Shown here piece after piece: positions 10,652 through 20,970 of a DNA stretch of 64,000 bases. The notes below the pieces were generated by a model. The model saw nothing but the letters and a program-made list of their open reading frames with translations, did not search any database and was not told where the DNA came from. Source of the stretch: Lactifluus volemus (taxonomy: Eukaryota; Basidiomycota; Agaricomycetes; Russulales; Russulaceae); NCBI GenBank assembly GCA_022376515.1, contig WTXI01000198.1:1-64000 (forward strand). Direction: 5' to 3'. The translations under genes were made by a program, and so were the position numbers. Numbering within the stretch: the first letter of the stretch is position 1; the number at the start of each line of letters is the position of its first letter.

Positions 10652-11576
10652 CCACAAGGGGCGAAGGGTGATCGGGAGGGAGACATAAGCAGGGTTGAGG
10701 GCAACAAGTGCCTGGTGACACTCATCCGGGGATGTGGCACCAGACAAGGGGGAGACTCCAGTTGGGACACCATTGACAGTGACACGAGACCATTTAATGT
10801 TAGGATGGGGGGAGGGGAGGGGGGAGGAGGCGGGGATAGCAAGGTGGGAGGAGAGGATATGCAAGATATGAGGGGAGGAGGCTTAAAGGGTGGCAAGGGT
10901 CCCGTGGGGACCCCCAAAGACAATGAGGTTGCCTTTCGCCATCCATTTAATGGCAGAGAGGGGAGGTTGAGGGGGTGAGGAGATAGCAAGGTCCATGTTT
11001 AGAACTCTGCAGATTGTGCTGGGGTCGGGGCATAGGGCACCATGTGGGAGGAAAGAAGCCAAGGGGACCATGAGGCTGGGGCACGGGGGTTTGGCAACAG
11101 CTTTTGCTGCATAGGAGGTGGGGGAGGGCTTAGGGGAGGGGGCTTTAGGGGGGGCTTTGGCCAGAGGTTTGGCAGTGGCTGGGGCTTTCAGGGCAGGGGG
11201 GGAAGGGGCAGGGGCATTGACCTTTTTCTGGAGGTCAGCCATCACTGCAGAGAGTGACTGGAGGGTGTTCTGGATTGCAGAGAGATCCAGAGGCAGGGAG
11301 ACAGGGGGAGGGGGAGGGGGAGGAGGGGGAGGAGGGGGCAAGAAGGGACGAAAAGCTGGGGAGCCAAAAAACTTGCGTAAGGCATTGGAAGTAGTCTGGG
11401 CATCTTCAGCAAGGGCAGCATCAATAGCAGCGGTGAGGTTGCTGAGGGAATTGCACAAGTCATCATGAGCAGAGGGGGGGGTCAGGATCATGAAGGATAA
11501 GTTTGCGAAGAGCAGGAGGGGGGGTGGGGTGGGTAGAGTCCACAGGAGGGGACAGGATACGTTTCTGGCGAGGCAT
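10652..11576 (-). pseudogene. LINE (non-LTR) ORF1 fragment
   Basis: Reading leftward from an ATG at about 11576 (MPRQKR), the sequence encodes a gag-like ORF1. It has a proline run (11,320-11,350), an Ala/Pro/Lys linker, and conserved-looking segments KWMAKGNLIVFGGPHGT and NIKWSRVTVNGVPTGVS, followed by SPDECHQAL. These resemble the ORF1 that precedes endonuclease-RT in agaricomycete LINEs. A frameshift near 11485 and a stop near 10883 break it. No endonuclease or RT follows. It is inserted in an F-box pseudogene, whose residues run directly up to the ATG. Confidence 0.6.
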
Positions 11577-12570
11577 GAATGAGATGATGGTGGTAAGAGG
11601 AAAAGGAGTGTTCATAGCCATGATGAACTTGACTAAGTTTGATGCCGGTATCCAAAGGGCAATACAATGCACATGGTCACGGTGCGAGGGTGCGTGTTAC
11701 AGCTCGACTGGGGCCGGGTCCCAACAAGGGTTCGAGTGGTTCTGGTCTCCCCTAAGACCTAGGCTCAGGGTTACTCAAGGTAACGACGCGCAGAGCCCTG
11801 TGGTGTTGTAGCACAACCACCAAGCTTCAGTAGCCTTATTAGGGCGTGTAGGAGGGTAAGAGAGAAGAGGGGAAGGAGGAGAGGGGAGTTCTGTCTTTCA
11901 GGAGAGTAAAACAAGTTGATTGGAGTTAAAGCCGAAGCTGGGGTATGAGCTACCAGCTGAGGCCTACTTATACAATCTATGCTAATTGTTCTACCAAAGT
12001 AGGGTGGACAATAAGCAAGAGGTTACGAACAATAGAGAATGAGAACAATGGAGACTCGGGACAATAACACTGGACTAAACAGGATGGACAATAGGACACC
12101 AAGACAATAGAACAGTCAGCATAATAGAAGAAATGTGGAAGGGACGTCATCAGGGTGAGTAAGGGTGTTGAGGAAGCATAAGGTCCCACGTGTCCTGCAT
12201 TCCGTAACAGTGCGAGCAGTGCACCTTTGTCGTCTTCTGTTGTCATCGCACAATTTCTGTCTGTGTAATAGATGGCGAGTTGAAAGGGTGGTGAATGTGC
12301 TAACATGTCTGCTATAGGCACACCATAAGTGCAAAGAAGATGGATATCCAGTCAAATTGGGGGTGCAAGAATAACGTTCCGCCACTTTCGAGAAACATGA
12401 GCTAGCTTGTACCACCAACACTGGTGGTCCCATCTGAATCGGATATACTTGCTATTATCTTCATCCCCGATATTGAGGCGATAGAGATAGAATATGTTGA
12501 GAAGGATGTCATTATTGAGTACATGGATAGGTGAACGCAGTGTTTTCAAGTTGCTTGTGAGCTCTATTGA
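11577..12570 (-). pseudogene. F-box pseudogene G, split by LINE piece and solo LTR
   Basis: Two parts of the local F-box family are present. The region 12210-12570 encodes the F-box (PIHVLNNDILLNIFYLYRL, then WWYKLAHVSRKWR) and the following LDIHLLCTYGVPIADML segment. The region 11577-11694 encodes the next piece (IALWIPASNLVKFI). A 515-bp solo LTR separates them, and a LINE fragment ends the gene. An in-frame TGA near 12352 replaces a CGA arginine codon of the other copies. The first exon and promoter shared by loci A-E are not found upstream of 12570. This copy is dead. Confidence 0.85.
11695..12209 (-). repeat. Solo LTR of the gypsy family with 5-bp target duplication
   Basis: The 515-bp sequence is bounded by TGTTAC and CCGTAACA and matches the LTR at 1129-1644 along its length. 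The flanks are GTGCG at 11690-11694 and GTGCG at 12210-12214, a perfect 5-bp duplication. No internal region remains, so it arose by LTR-LTR recombination. It keeps the TATAAG box (minus, 11972-11967) and the self-primer word (11940-11928). Confidence 0.92.
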
Positions 12571-12896
12571 ATCAAAAAATGGAATGGGAGGGTGTGAGGA
12601 TACATGGGTGTGACTAGGAACTGAAGTAAATTGGTGGATTCACCTCTGCAGGTGACAAATCGAGCGGTGAAATTACATAAATTGCATGGGTAGGGAATTA
12701 TGGTACTGTAGTAGCTTACTTCAATAAAGGTGTATGTGGTGGTCACATCACGCTCTGGGAGCATTTTAATTCGTTTGCATAGGCTGCTTGCACGACCACC
12801 TGAACTGCATCAGTATATTCACCCTCTTTAGTTCAATGGGGTCTCCCATCAGAGGCTGTCGAGATGTGGCAAGTCATTCCAAATTGGGAGTATAGT

Positions 12897-15193
12897 CATC
12901 AGCAAAATGTCCAAGCAGCTTATTTCTACTTAAAGTTACTTAAAAAGTTTTTTTAAGTACTCCTAAGTACTTTAAGCACTTTAAGCACTTTAAGTCATTT
13001 TAAGACAAGTCGGCCTCCAGGAAAATGCTTATTTTCACTTATTTTCGCTTATTTTCGCTTAATTTCGCTTATTTTCTGTTTTTTTATTTACTTAAAATCA
13101 GGTCAATTTTGACATTTGAGTGAATTTCAAGCATGTTTAGTTTTCAGCACTTTTAAGAACATTTTAAGCAAAATTTATTTGAGATTACACTACAACATTA
13201 GTAACTAGGACTAAATACAATCCAGTGGTGGAGGCATGGGAGGCACTCTAAACACAGGAGGTGCTCCAAACGCGGGAGGTGCGGGAGGTACAGGAGGCGC
13301 AGGAGGCACGGGAGGCGTGGGGGGCGCTCCAAATGCGGGAGGTGCTCCAAATGCGGGAGGTGCTCCAAATGCGGGAGGTGCTCCAAATGCGGGGCTGCGC
13401 CTTGATGGGTTGCTGTTGCTGTTGGCACTTTGGCTGTGATTGCGGCTGAGCATGTACCTGCTGCTGGCGGCGTTCCGGCTGAGTCCATTGGTCTGGTTGA
13501 GCATCAGATGGGGGAGCAGCGGAAGATGGATAGGCGGGGTGGTTGTCTTGACGGACATGAACGTGGTTTTTGCCATGCCGGATAAGGTCTGAAAAAAGGG
13601 GTCAAAGTTAGGGACGTACAAAGAGAAGATAGAAAAAAAGGGAGTTTTAAACACATCGACAACGGCGACACCAGGTGGCATAGCGAAGGTGAGTATATGC
13701 GGTGCCTGCACGGGAGGCATGGGAGGCGCAGGAGGCACGATAAACGATAAACGCGGGAAACATGGGAAACGCGGGAGGCGCAGGAAGCGCAGGTGCAGAG
13801 GCAGTGGTGGAGGAGACGGAAGTGGCCCAGGAGGCACAGGAGGTGGGGCAGGCGGTGGGGCAGGAGGAGGCGGCAGAGGCAGAGGCGAAAAAAAAAGTCA
13901 GAATGGTTGGGTTGGGGCAGACAGTGTGACAACATACCAGGGAGGTGCAGAAGGCGTCGGCGCAGGCAGCATGACACTGTGGACCGCCCGGCAGTGCCAG
14001 TGGGTCCAGGAGGCGCGCGATATGGAGGCAAATGCAGTGCAGGCGGCGGAGACGGAAGTGGCCCAGTAGGCCCAGGAGGAGGTGGTGCAGGCGACGACGC
14101 AGGAGGAGGCAGCGGAGGCGGAAGAAGAAAAAAAAGAGAAAGTCAGAACACTTTGGGTTGGGGCAGACAGCGTGACAACATACTGGGGAGGTGCAGAAGG
14201 TGTCAGTGCAGGCAGCATGACGCCGTGGACTGCCTGGCAGTGCCAGTGGGTCCAGGAGACACGTGATGTGGTCGTGGCGAAAGCGGTAGAAGTGGCGCAG
14301 GCGCAGGCGCAGGAGGCCGTTGGGAAGGTATTTGGCGTAGCACGGTCGTAGCACATAGGATCCAAAGAGTGAGGAAGACAGTAGGACGCAGCAGAGGCAG
14401 AGGCAGAGGAGGAGAGGGGGCGGAGGTGGGCAACAGTGGGACGTGTTGGGGCGGGGGAAGTCAAAAAAACAAGAAGTGGTGGCAAGAATGCAGGGACACT
14501 GAGACGTGATGGGGCAAGACAGCGAGCGGTGGTGGCGACAGCAGAGGCCGTGACATGGAGTCAGCGACAGAGGGGACAGAGGGAGGATAGGCGCAGACAA
14601 CGAGAGGCACGAAAATGATGAGGCAAACAAAAATCAACATCAAGCAAACAAGAGTAAACAACCGATGCAGGTGCACCGGAACGACTTAGCCAAAATTTCG
14701 TGACTTTGGCAAAAACTTCGCGACTTCACAAAATTTTCAGTGTGCTTAGCTAATTATGTGATAATTAAGCGACTTTAAGCAACTGTACATGTTTAAGTAA
14801 CAATTAAGCAAACACAATAACTAGTAACCAGTGAACCAATTGTTTTAAGTGGTTTTAAGTGACAATTAAGTGACACCTGATAATCAAGCAACTGGTAAGT
14901 GCAGTAAGCAGTCAACAAGATATTTTAAGTGCAATTAAGTACACAGACATGACACTTAAGCAGTTGATTAAAAATCATGTGACCACTTTGCTTAAAAAAT
15001 GGGCATCGCTTAACTTGCTTAATTGTGCTTAAATGACTTAATTGTCTTAAGCTTCGCTTAATGTACTTAAAACTACTTAAAAAGTAATTTTAAGCAATTT
15101 TAAGTACATTTTAAGCATATTTTAAGCACATTTTAAGTAAAACTTTTTAAGTGACTTTAAGTAACTTTAAGCTGCTCGGACATTTTGCTGATG
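12897..15193 (-). mobile_element. TIR element 2, inverted relative of element 1
   Basis: Termini are CATCAGCAAAATGTCC at 12897 and its inverse ending at 15193. Subterminal TTAAGT/ACTTAA arrays and the GC-rich core match element 1 in the opposite orientation. The helicase-like piece of element 1 is absent. At about 13400-13700, minus strand, there is instead a different non-repetitive stretch rich in glutamine and proline, which may be another captured fragment. Elements 1 and 2 form an imperfect inverted pair around the F-box pseudogene at 11.6-12.6 kb. No transposase was seen. Confidence 0.75.
13236..14650 (-). repeat. GC-rich low-complexity core of element 2
   Basis: The core is built from variants of short units. 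One is a 15-bp unit (GGAGGTGCTCCAAAT-like, 13330-13390) that reads PPAFGAPPAFGAPP on the minus strand. Others are 200-bp blocks repeated at about 13900, 14150 and 14430. Long frames on both strands are expected from such composition and are not evidence of genes. Confidence 0.6.
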
Positions 15194-15640
15194 CTATCTC
15201 AATCAGGTTTCTCAACCATAAAGCATCATGACAGCCAACAAGAGAATGCTTCCTTGTGCCCCTCGTTGATACTCTAGAACACATTGCTGAGATACACTCA
15301 GTGGTCGTGTCAGTGTCACCGTTGAGATTAGGCTACCTGGGTGTCCTTGGTGAAGAAATGCTTGACAAAAATAGCAGTCCATACAATGGCCAGATGTAAT
15401 TGTAAATGTAAACAGGCCAAGCAAATAGAAACAATTAGATCACTTTGAAGGGCAGGAGGCCTGGCCCGAGTTGAGAAGACCATGATCCTTTTTTTTTTTT
15501 TATGAGAAACATAGCTACAACGGTATTTATTACAATGTGCTCTACAACAAAGAAAATGTTTTGCTGTACTAAATGTAAGATAAATAAACGTACGGTGTAG
15601 TGATACATGACAGCAACTGTCCTTGGTAAATCTGTGCACG
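15194..15640 (-). repeat. Dispersed repeat X, left part, with poly(T)
   Basis: From 15490 a poly(T) run followed by ATGAGAAACATAG matches copies of a dispersed repeat at 29.75-30.25 kb (reverse), about 47.6 kb and 52.93-53.6 kb. The rest of this copy resumes at 20292, on the other side of the DNA transposon. Poly(T) at its left end suggests the 3' tail of a minus-strand non-LTR element. The stretch 15194-15480 holds no gene that I recognise. Confidence 0.5.
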
Positions 15641-15642
15641 TA

Positions 15643-15693
15643 AGGTAGGGGACATCAGGAACAGGCACCCCTTATGTCAGCGATTAAACCCTA
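15643..15693 (+). repeat. Left TIR of the 4.65-kb transposon
   Basis: The 51 bases match the reverse complement of 20239-20289 except for one A/G difference. They are preceded by the target TA at 15641. Confidence 0.95.
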
Positions 15694-16133
15694 GCTAACC
15701 CCATCTCTGGGGTTGTTAAACTTTTCTATCTCCTCATGCAATATTGATCATAAGCAATATATATAACATAGGAATGAAAGTGTACATAAATAGCTCTGTA
15801 TGCTATGTAAGTTTGAAAAAAAATATTGATTTTTGAGTGAGCTGAGACCAGTTTTTTTTTTTTTGTTTAAAATGTAATATTTTACTCCCTAGACTCCGAA
15901 AATGGAAAGTTGGAAAAACACGATCCGCTTTTTGACACACACATGACCGCTTACTAAGGTCACGTGACCTAAGCAAAAGGCGTACCTCCCCAGTGGGACA
16001 GCAAAAATACCCCCCCCAATGCCTATAAAATCTTGTGCACAGCAAGCTAGAAGTCAGAATGCTAAAAGAGTGCTACTTGCACGTCTCAGCAGTCCGAATG
16101 CAGTGAGGGAGGGTATGCGTTGCCATCAAATTC

Positions 16134-16418
16134 TTGCTTACATGTGTGACAATGCTTTCCCCAGAGATCCCCAGTGCAGGCATCAACCAGGAACTCCATG
16201 GCCACTCCTGGATGGGAGGTGATGACGACAGCTCCTCCAGTGACAGTGATGACGTTTCTGAGGTGTCTGAACTGGAGCACTTCAGTGCAATGCTCCAGAA
16301 AGCACAGCAACTTGCTGTGCAGGCACAACAGATCAGCACAGCACAAAAGCGACCAAGGGTGACAGAAAAGTCCAGAAGCACACTCTACAGGCATGTAAGA
16401 CTTTGGTACCACGAGTAG
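16134..16418 (+). CDS. Small acidic ORF in the transposon
   Basis: This 94-codon frame has an Asp/Ser-rich stretch (GGDDDSSSSDSDDVSE), a glutamine-rich helix-like segment (MLQKAQQLAVQAQQIS), and a basic end. It lies inside the transposon and is not recognised. It could be an accessory protein or an exon of the longer acidic protein downstream. The stretch 16420-17290 shows no other coding signal. Confidence 0.3.
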   Translation: MLTCVTMLSPEIPSAGINQELHGHSWMGGDDDSSSSDSDDVSEVSELEHFSAMLQKAQQLAVQAQQISTAQKRPRVTEKSRSTLYRHVRLWYHE

Positions 16419-17293
16419 TCTCTAGCGTTACAAAGTCCTGTTGTAGATTAGATTATGAATGAGATTTTGACTTTAAAACTCTCCAAAGGCACACAACAAC
16501 AGAACCAGCTGAATCTGCGGTTTATTGTCAGTGCTATGTAGGAGTAGTAAGTCTGTCTTCCATCGGGGAAGGCAGGTGAAATAAATACATGTTCTACTAC
16601 CCTAGATCTATAATAATCATAGTCCGATCTGTCGCAATCAAGAGGATTGCGACATGTTTCACTTACTTATGAAACATCTTCGTAATCGCACGGTTTTCAC
16701 GTGCCTCAGTAATTTAGGGTACTTAATTTATTTATTGCAGGCCGCCCCACCGGGGTGCACTGCTAGAATCAATGTGCAATGCTCACAGAATGTCGCAGCG
16801 TTGCCTAATTATTTACTATCTAGGCGGACCGGGCTGCCAGTGTTACTGATGCGAGTCGTGGGCCTGGCATGTAGTAGCCCCTCGAATCAGACCGCCTGTG
16901 CCGCTGGCGCAACGACTCATCAGAGGCGATATCTCTCATCGCTCATTATTGTTTGATTTATGAAACTTCAATAAATTATATTGGTGCACATTTGTTTCAA
17001 TGTGCATAATATTTATGATCGCGAGGGCTGGCGACCTCACGTTCTCATTATTTCTAGCTCAAGCCCAGTGTGGGCTCGGGCCGGTCCGGGAGGCCGCTTG
17101 TGCGACTTGCGCGTCATGCGACGCCAGTCTCGAGCCGGCCTGTTCCAAATAGATTGCTTAGGATCTTCGATCCTAAGCAGTATTTTATCTTAGGCGTTTC
17201 ACACAACAAATGTAGATCATGTGTGAGTAATAATATTTATGGTAAGGCATCTATTAGGGACGCCTTACAAGGCAGAAGAGGGCCAGAAAAGAC

Positions 17294-18283
17294 TTGATAG
17301 AGAAGGGCTTCTACCCTTTGGCCGAGTATGTGGCTCTGATGGAAAAGAAGAGCCAAGGCATGGATACCCAGGACAGAGGCACCACGCGTGCGCACAACAT
17401 CCCCATTGTTGCAGAGGTGGAGGAGGCAGAAGGTGGCGAAGAGCTCCTGAGCAGCCTAGCGAAGAACCAGGGGAAACATCTGACACGCGCGCATGATATC
17501 GCCGAAGAGGAGGAGTCCGATGGTGAGCCACCAGGCAGCGGCGCGAATGGCCAGGACATACACCAGACACACGTGTGTGGCATTCCAAGCATCCCCAAAG
17601 AGTGGGGGACTGAGGAGGAGCCACCAGGTGGCCTGGCGAATGGCCAGGACATCCATCTGAGCCGCGAGCATGATGTCCCAGGTGGAGCCGAGTGGCAAGA
17701 GGAGGAGGAAGAGGGGAGCGATAACGACCCGCCAATCAGCATAGCGAACAGCCAGGCCAATCGTCCCAGCCACGTGTACGATTTCCCCAGAGGAGCCGAA
17801 GAGGAGGAAGAGGAGAGCGAGAATGAACTGCCAAGCAGCAGCATGAGTGGCCAGAACAGATCCCTGATACGCAGGCAAAGCATCCATGACGAGGGGGAGA
17901 GCGAAGAAGTACCCCAATGTAGCCTGGGGAATGGCCTAGACAGGCACCACGGCCATGACTTCCCAGGTAGAGCCAAGCAGCATGAGGAGGAGGAGGAGGA
18001 GGAGGAGGAGGAGGAGGAGGAGGAGAGTGACAAGGATCCGCCAACTAGCCTAGCAAATGGCCAGGCCAGTGGTCCCAACAGCGCATGCGACTTCCCCACT
18101 GGCAACGAAGCCGAGGAGGAGGAGGAGGAGGAGGAGGAGGAGGAAGGGACGAGCAAAGGTGTAAACTCACCTGATCCCAAGTTCGCTCGCCATCTACTCC
18201 AAGACCTTCACTGTGCCCTTATCCCAGACGATCCGACATTGTCAAGTGGCACAGATTGCGTTCACACAATGGAACTAATATGA
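17294..18283 (+). CDS. Acidic internal-repeat protein carried by the transposon
   Basis: This open frame of 329 codons is very rich in Glu. It is built from about eight imperfect units of roughly 30 residues, each with a Glu run, a PPxSLANGQ-like segment, and an S-x-x-x-DFPxG segment. Glu runs near 17990-18020 and 18115-18145 come from GAGGAG tracts. The conservation of the ANGQ and DFP cores between units argues for a translated protein rather than a chance open frame. It lies upstream of the transposase in the same orientation. It may be the N-terminal part of the transposase gene product or a separate accessory protein. Function is unknown. Confidence 0.5.
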   Translation: MIEKGFYPLAEYVALMEKKSQGMDTQDRGTTRAHNIPIVAEVEEAEGGEELLSSLAKNQGKHLTRAHDIAEEEESDGEPPGSGANGQDIHQTHVCGIPSIPKEWGTEEEPPGGLANGQDIHLSREHDVPGGAEWQEEEEEGSDNDPPISIANSQANRPSHVYDFPRGAEEEEEESENELPSSSMSGQNRSLIRRQSIHDEGESEEVPQCSLGNGLDRHHGHDFPGRAKQHEEEEEEEEEEEEEESDKDPPTSLANGQASGPNSACDFPTGNEAEEEEEEEEEEEGTSKGVNSPDPKFARHLLQDLHCALIPDDPTLSSGTDCVHTMELI

Positions 18284-18316
18284 CACCAGAGCACTCTGGC
18301 TAAAGCACAGGATCAG

Positions 18317-20113
18317 TTGCATGTGAAGATGGACAAGATCAAGACTGACCTTGTCCTGCGAGGCCATGTGATGGCCATGCAGGGGCTCTTGAATGTCTTC
18401 TTGAATGAAAAGCTGGCCTATACCTGGAGGCAGTCTTCAGCCCTCATCGCAGCATCGAGTGGCCAAGGGGCAAAACGTGCGCACAAGATTCGGGAATGGA
18501 CCCTCAAGTTTCTCCGATCGGGTGAGTTGCCAGTCCATCAGCACAGTGGGAATTGATGGACTGTTTTGGACGATGAAGATGTTTCCCAGGCGATCTAGCT
18601 GGAGATGACAGAAGTGACGAAAGGGGGGCTTATCAAAGCCTCCGATGTTGTCGATGCGGTCGCAAGCCCCGGATTACAAGAGCTCTTCAAGCAGATCAGA
18701 GTTCCCAAGCCATCGATCTCGGAATGGACTGCTCGCAGGTGGCTCAAGAAATTGGGCTGGCATTATGGTCAGCACTCCAATGGCCTGTATGTCAATGGCC
18801 ATGAACATGAAGATGTGATCAAATACAGGTGTGCATTCGTCGATCACTGGGCAACATATGAAACTCGTTTCCATCTTGACGACCAGGGGCTTTCTCTTCC
18901 TCTTGGGCCTCCCCTCGGACAACTCACTCTGGGCTTGCTTCTGGCCTTGCGCCTCATTCTCATCACTCACGACGAGTCTACATTCTTTCAAAATGATGAG
19001 AGAAAGACTTACTGGGGGCATTCAAGCACAACTGGGACTCCAAAGCCCAAGGGTGAGGGGTATTCCATCATGGTTTCAGACTTCTTAACAGCAGAATGGG
19101 GCCCACTCCGGGATGAGCACAGGTGCGCCAACTGTTCTACACATTTATCTGATGTAACTGATCATCTCCGATAGTGAGGCGCGCATCACCTTCAAACCGG
19201 GAAAGCAGCGCGATGGGTGGTTCGACATGGACCACCTCCTTTCTCAAGTCACACAGGCTGTCAACATCTTTGAACGCAAGACAAATGGATGCGTGCAGGG
19301 ACTATTTCTTTTTGATAATGCGCCGTCTCACCAGAAGCGAGTGCCAGATGCGCTATCTGCCCGGCTAATGGTCCGAGGTGCATCCCCCATCGATTCTTTG
19401 CATGCACGGCTCATTTTCTTTCTAGGATCTAAAAAAGGGTGGACCCATCACCCAGGTGGGCCATGAATGTGCCCTGGAACAATGAGCAATGGCAACGCAC
19501 AGCCGTTTTATTTTCCGGACAACCACCCCACCATGCCTGGGTGGTTCAAAGGCATGGAGGTGATAATCAAGGAGTGTGGCCTCTGGCCACTGAAGGGGCT
19601 CCTTGCGCAGTGCCCCAAGCCTGGGTGCCCTCCAGATCGCTTCGATTGCTGCTGCTGCCGACTACTTTTCATGCAGCCAGACTTTGTTGCCCAGAAGTCA
19701 CAGCTTGAAGAATTTATTGTATCCCATGGTCATCTATGTGATTTCTACCCCAAGTATCACTGTGAATTAAACTTTATTGAGCAGTTCTGGGGAGCTGCAA
19801 AGCTCCATTTTCGAGGGGCAAGCTGCGTGGCAACCGTTCGCGAAATGGAACGGCTCGTAATCGAGTCCCTTGATTCTGTGCCTTTGCCACAGATTCAATG
19901 GTAAGATCTTATCTTTCTATTCTGTTTCATGCTAACTTTATATGTTCTACACAACTTAGATATGCAAATCGGTCCGCGCGATTCATTTCAGCATACAAGG
20001 AAGGCCTATCAAGCACACAGGCTGCTTGGGCAAACAGGAAGTTTCATGGCCATCGCATGCTGCCACCCGAGATGGTAGCCAAACTCAAGGAATCACAACC
20101 TAGGAGCACATAG
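18317..20113 (+). pseudogene. DDE transposase of the 4.65-kb element, decayed
   Basis: The product resembles the DDE transposases common in agaricomycete Tc1/mariner-like elements. It has an N-terminal helical DNA-binding part ending in SISEWTARRWLKKLGW. The first catalytic Asp is in ITHDES (about 18965), the second in LFLFDNAPSH (about 19310), and the third residue, Glu, in HCELNFIEQFWG (about 19760). Introns are likely near 19122-19173, 19377-19423 and 19903-19958. In-frame stops at 18554-18556 (TGA), 18596-18598 (TAG) and 19464-19466 (TGA) interrupt otherwise continuous homology, so this copy is probably inactive. Confidence 0.85.
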
Positions 20114-20238
20114 AGTATTCTGTATTTATTTAGGAAATTCAGAGCTGGTGCACGCCCTTTCACATTGCAATCTTGAGATAAAAATGTCGGATCCCTGTCT
20201 GAATGACACAGTCACGTGACCTAACCCTAGGGTTTATG

Positions 20239-20289
20239 TAGGGTTTAATCGCTGACATAAGGGGTGCCCGTTCCTGATGTCCCCTACCT
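20239..20289 (-). repeat. Right TIR of the 4.65-kb transposon
   Basis: Inverse of 15643-15693 with one mismatch. The target TA follows at 20290-20291. Confidence 0.95.
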
Positions 20290-20291
20290 TA

Positions 20292-20970
20292 CAACACACT
20301 CATCCAGCAATGTACTGCTCTGACAGAAGTTCGTTATGGGATTATGCCATCCTGGTTACCAAGTTGTTCACCTCCCGTATATCCACCGCATACTTACGGA
20401 AAGCTTGGCCTGTTATCCCGAACCAACGCCAAGCACTTAACCCAACGAAGCCACTAGCCTGCGTTACTCCACGCGTTCACAGCTACACCATAGCCAAGCA
20501 ATAACCGAGCCACATTGAAGTGGAACATGTGCCGATGCGAAGTGTAGTGCGGCGCTGTAGTCGTATTCTGAGCTTCGACGTCTCGCAATGGTACCCGAGT
20601 TGCATCAGGATGTGCTCCTGGAGAGGCGCAAACGCAATCGAGCCAAGCCACCCGACCCCTCCAGGACATTCGTATCCGCACCACGCCTTGAAGGTCTACG
20701 ACCGAACCATGTTAATGGAGTGACTATGTAACATGAAGGTGTTTCTTCGCCAATGCAACACCCAGGGATGTGATATAAAATAACTGCCACGGGAATTTAC
20801 ATCTTGTAGATCCTTGACAACGAGGTGCTCCGCCAAGTCATGAAGTCTACAGAGCGCGGTGTAATACAGGTGGGGGTGAGTCCGAACTCTTGGGGTGCGA
20901 AATAGAAAGAAAATGAATCGACGCTGAGAAACGTGACCACGTCGCGGAACCAGTGACTCGCTGAAAGAGT
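20292..20970 (-). pseudogene. Repeat X remainder with ankyrin and BTB-like remnants
   Basis: Bases 20292-20450 continue repeat X (the GTTCACCTCCCGTAT region matches 47.7 and 53.3 kb). On the minus strand 20521-20458 encodes an ankyrin-like piece, VARLLLGYGVAVNAW, very similar to the ankyrin exon at 63.65 kb. Bases 20900-20800 encode LHDLAEHLVVKDLQD, a BTB/POZ-like helix. The same order recurs at 53.3-53.9 kb downstream of locus F, so a segment of at least 600 bp was duplicated. No intact gene remains. Confidence 0.5.

Larger units (their letters stand above)
15643..20289 (+). mobile_element. Complete 4.65-kb DNA transposon, Tc1/mariner-type with TA target site
   Basis: Terminal inverted repeats of 51 bp with one mismatch lie at 15643-15693 and 20239-20289, each starting AGGTAGGGGACATCAGG. 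Both are bordered outside by TA (15641-15642 and 20290-20291), the target duplication of Tc1/mariner-type elements. CACGTGAC words lie near both ends (15961 and 20213). Inside are a small acidic ORF, a long acidic repeat protein and a DDE transposase on the plus strand. The element is inserted in dispersed repeat X. Three stop codons in the transposase suggest it is now immobile. Confidence 0.92.

Noticed and set aside
7970..15193. Elements 1 and 2 as the two ends of one large composite transposon
   Set aside because: Each has its own pair of inverted termini and both arrays, and no target duplication was found outside 7970 and 15193.
17265..18180. Minus-strand open frames opposite the acidic repeat protein
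   Set aside because: Composition is the mirror of GAG repeats, with no domain; the plus-strand frame has conserved unit cores.
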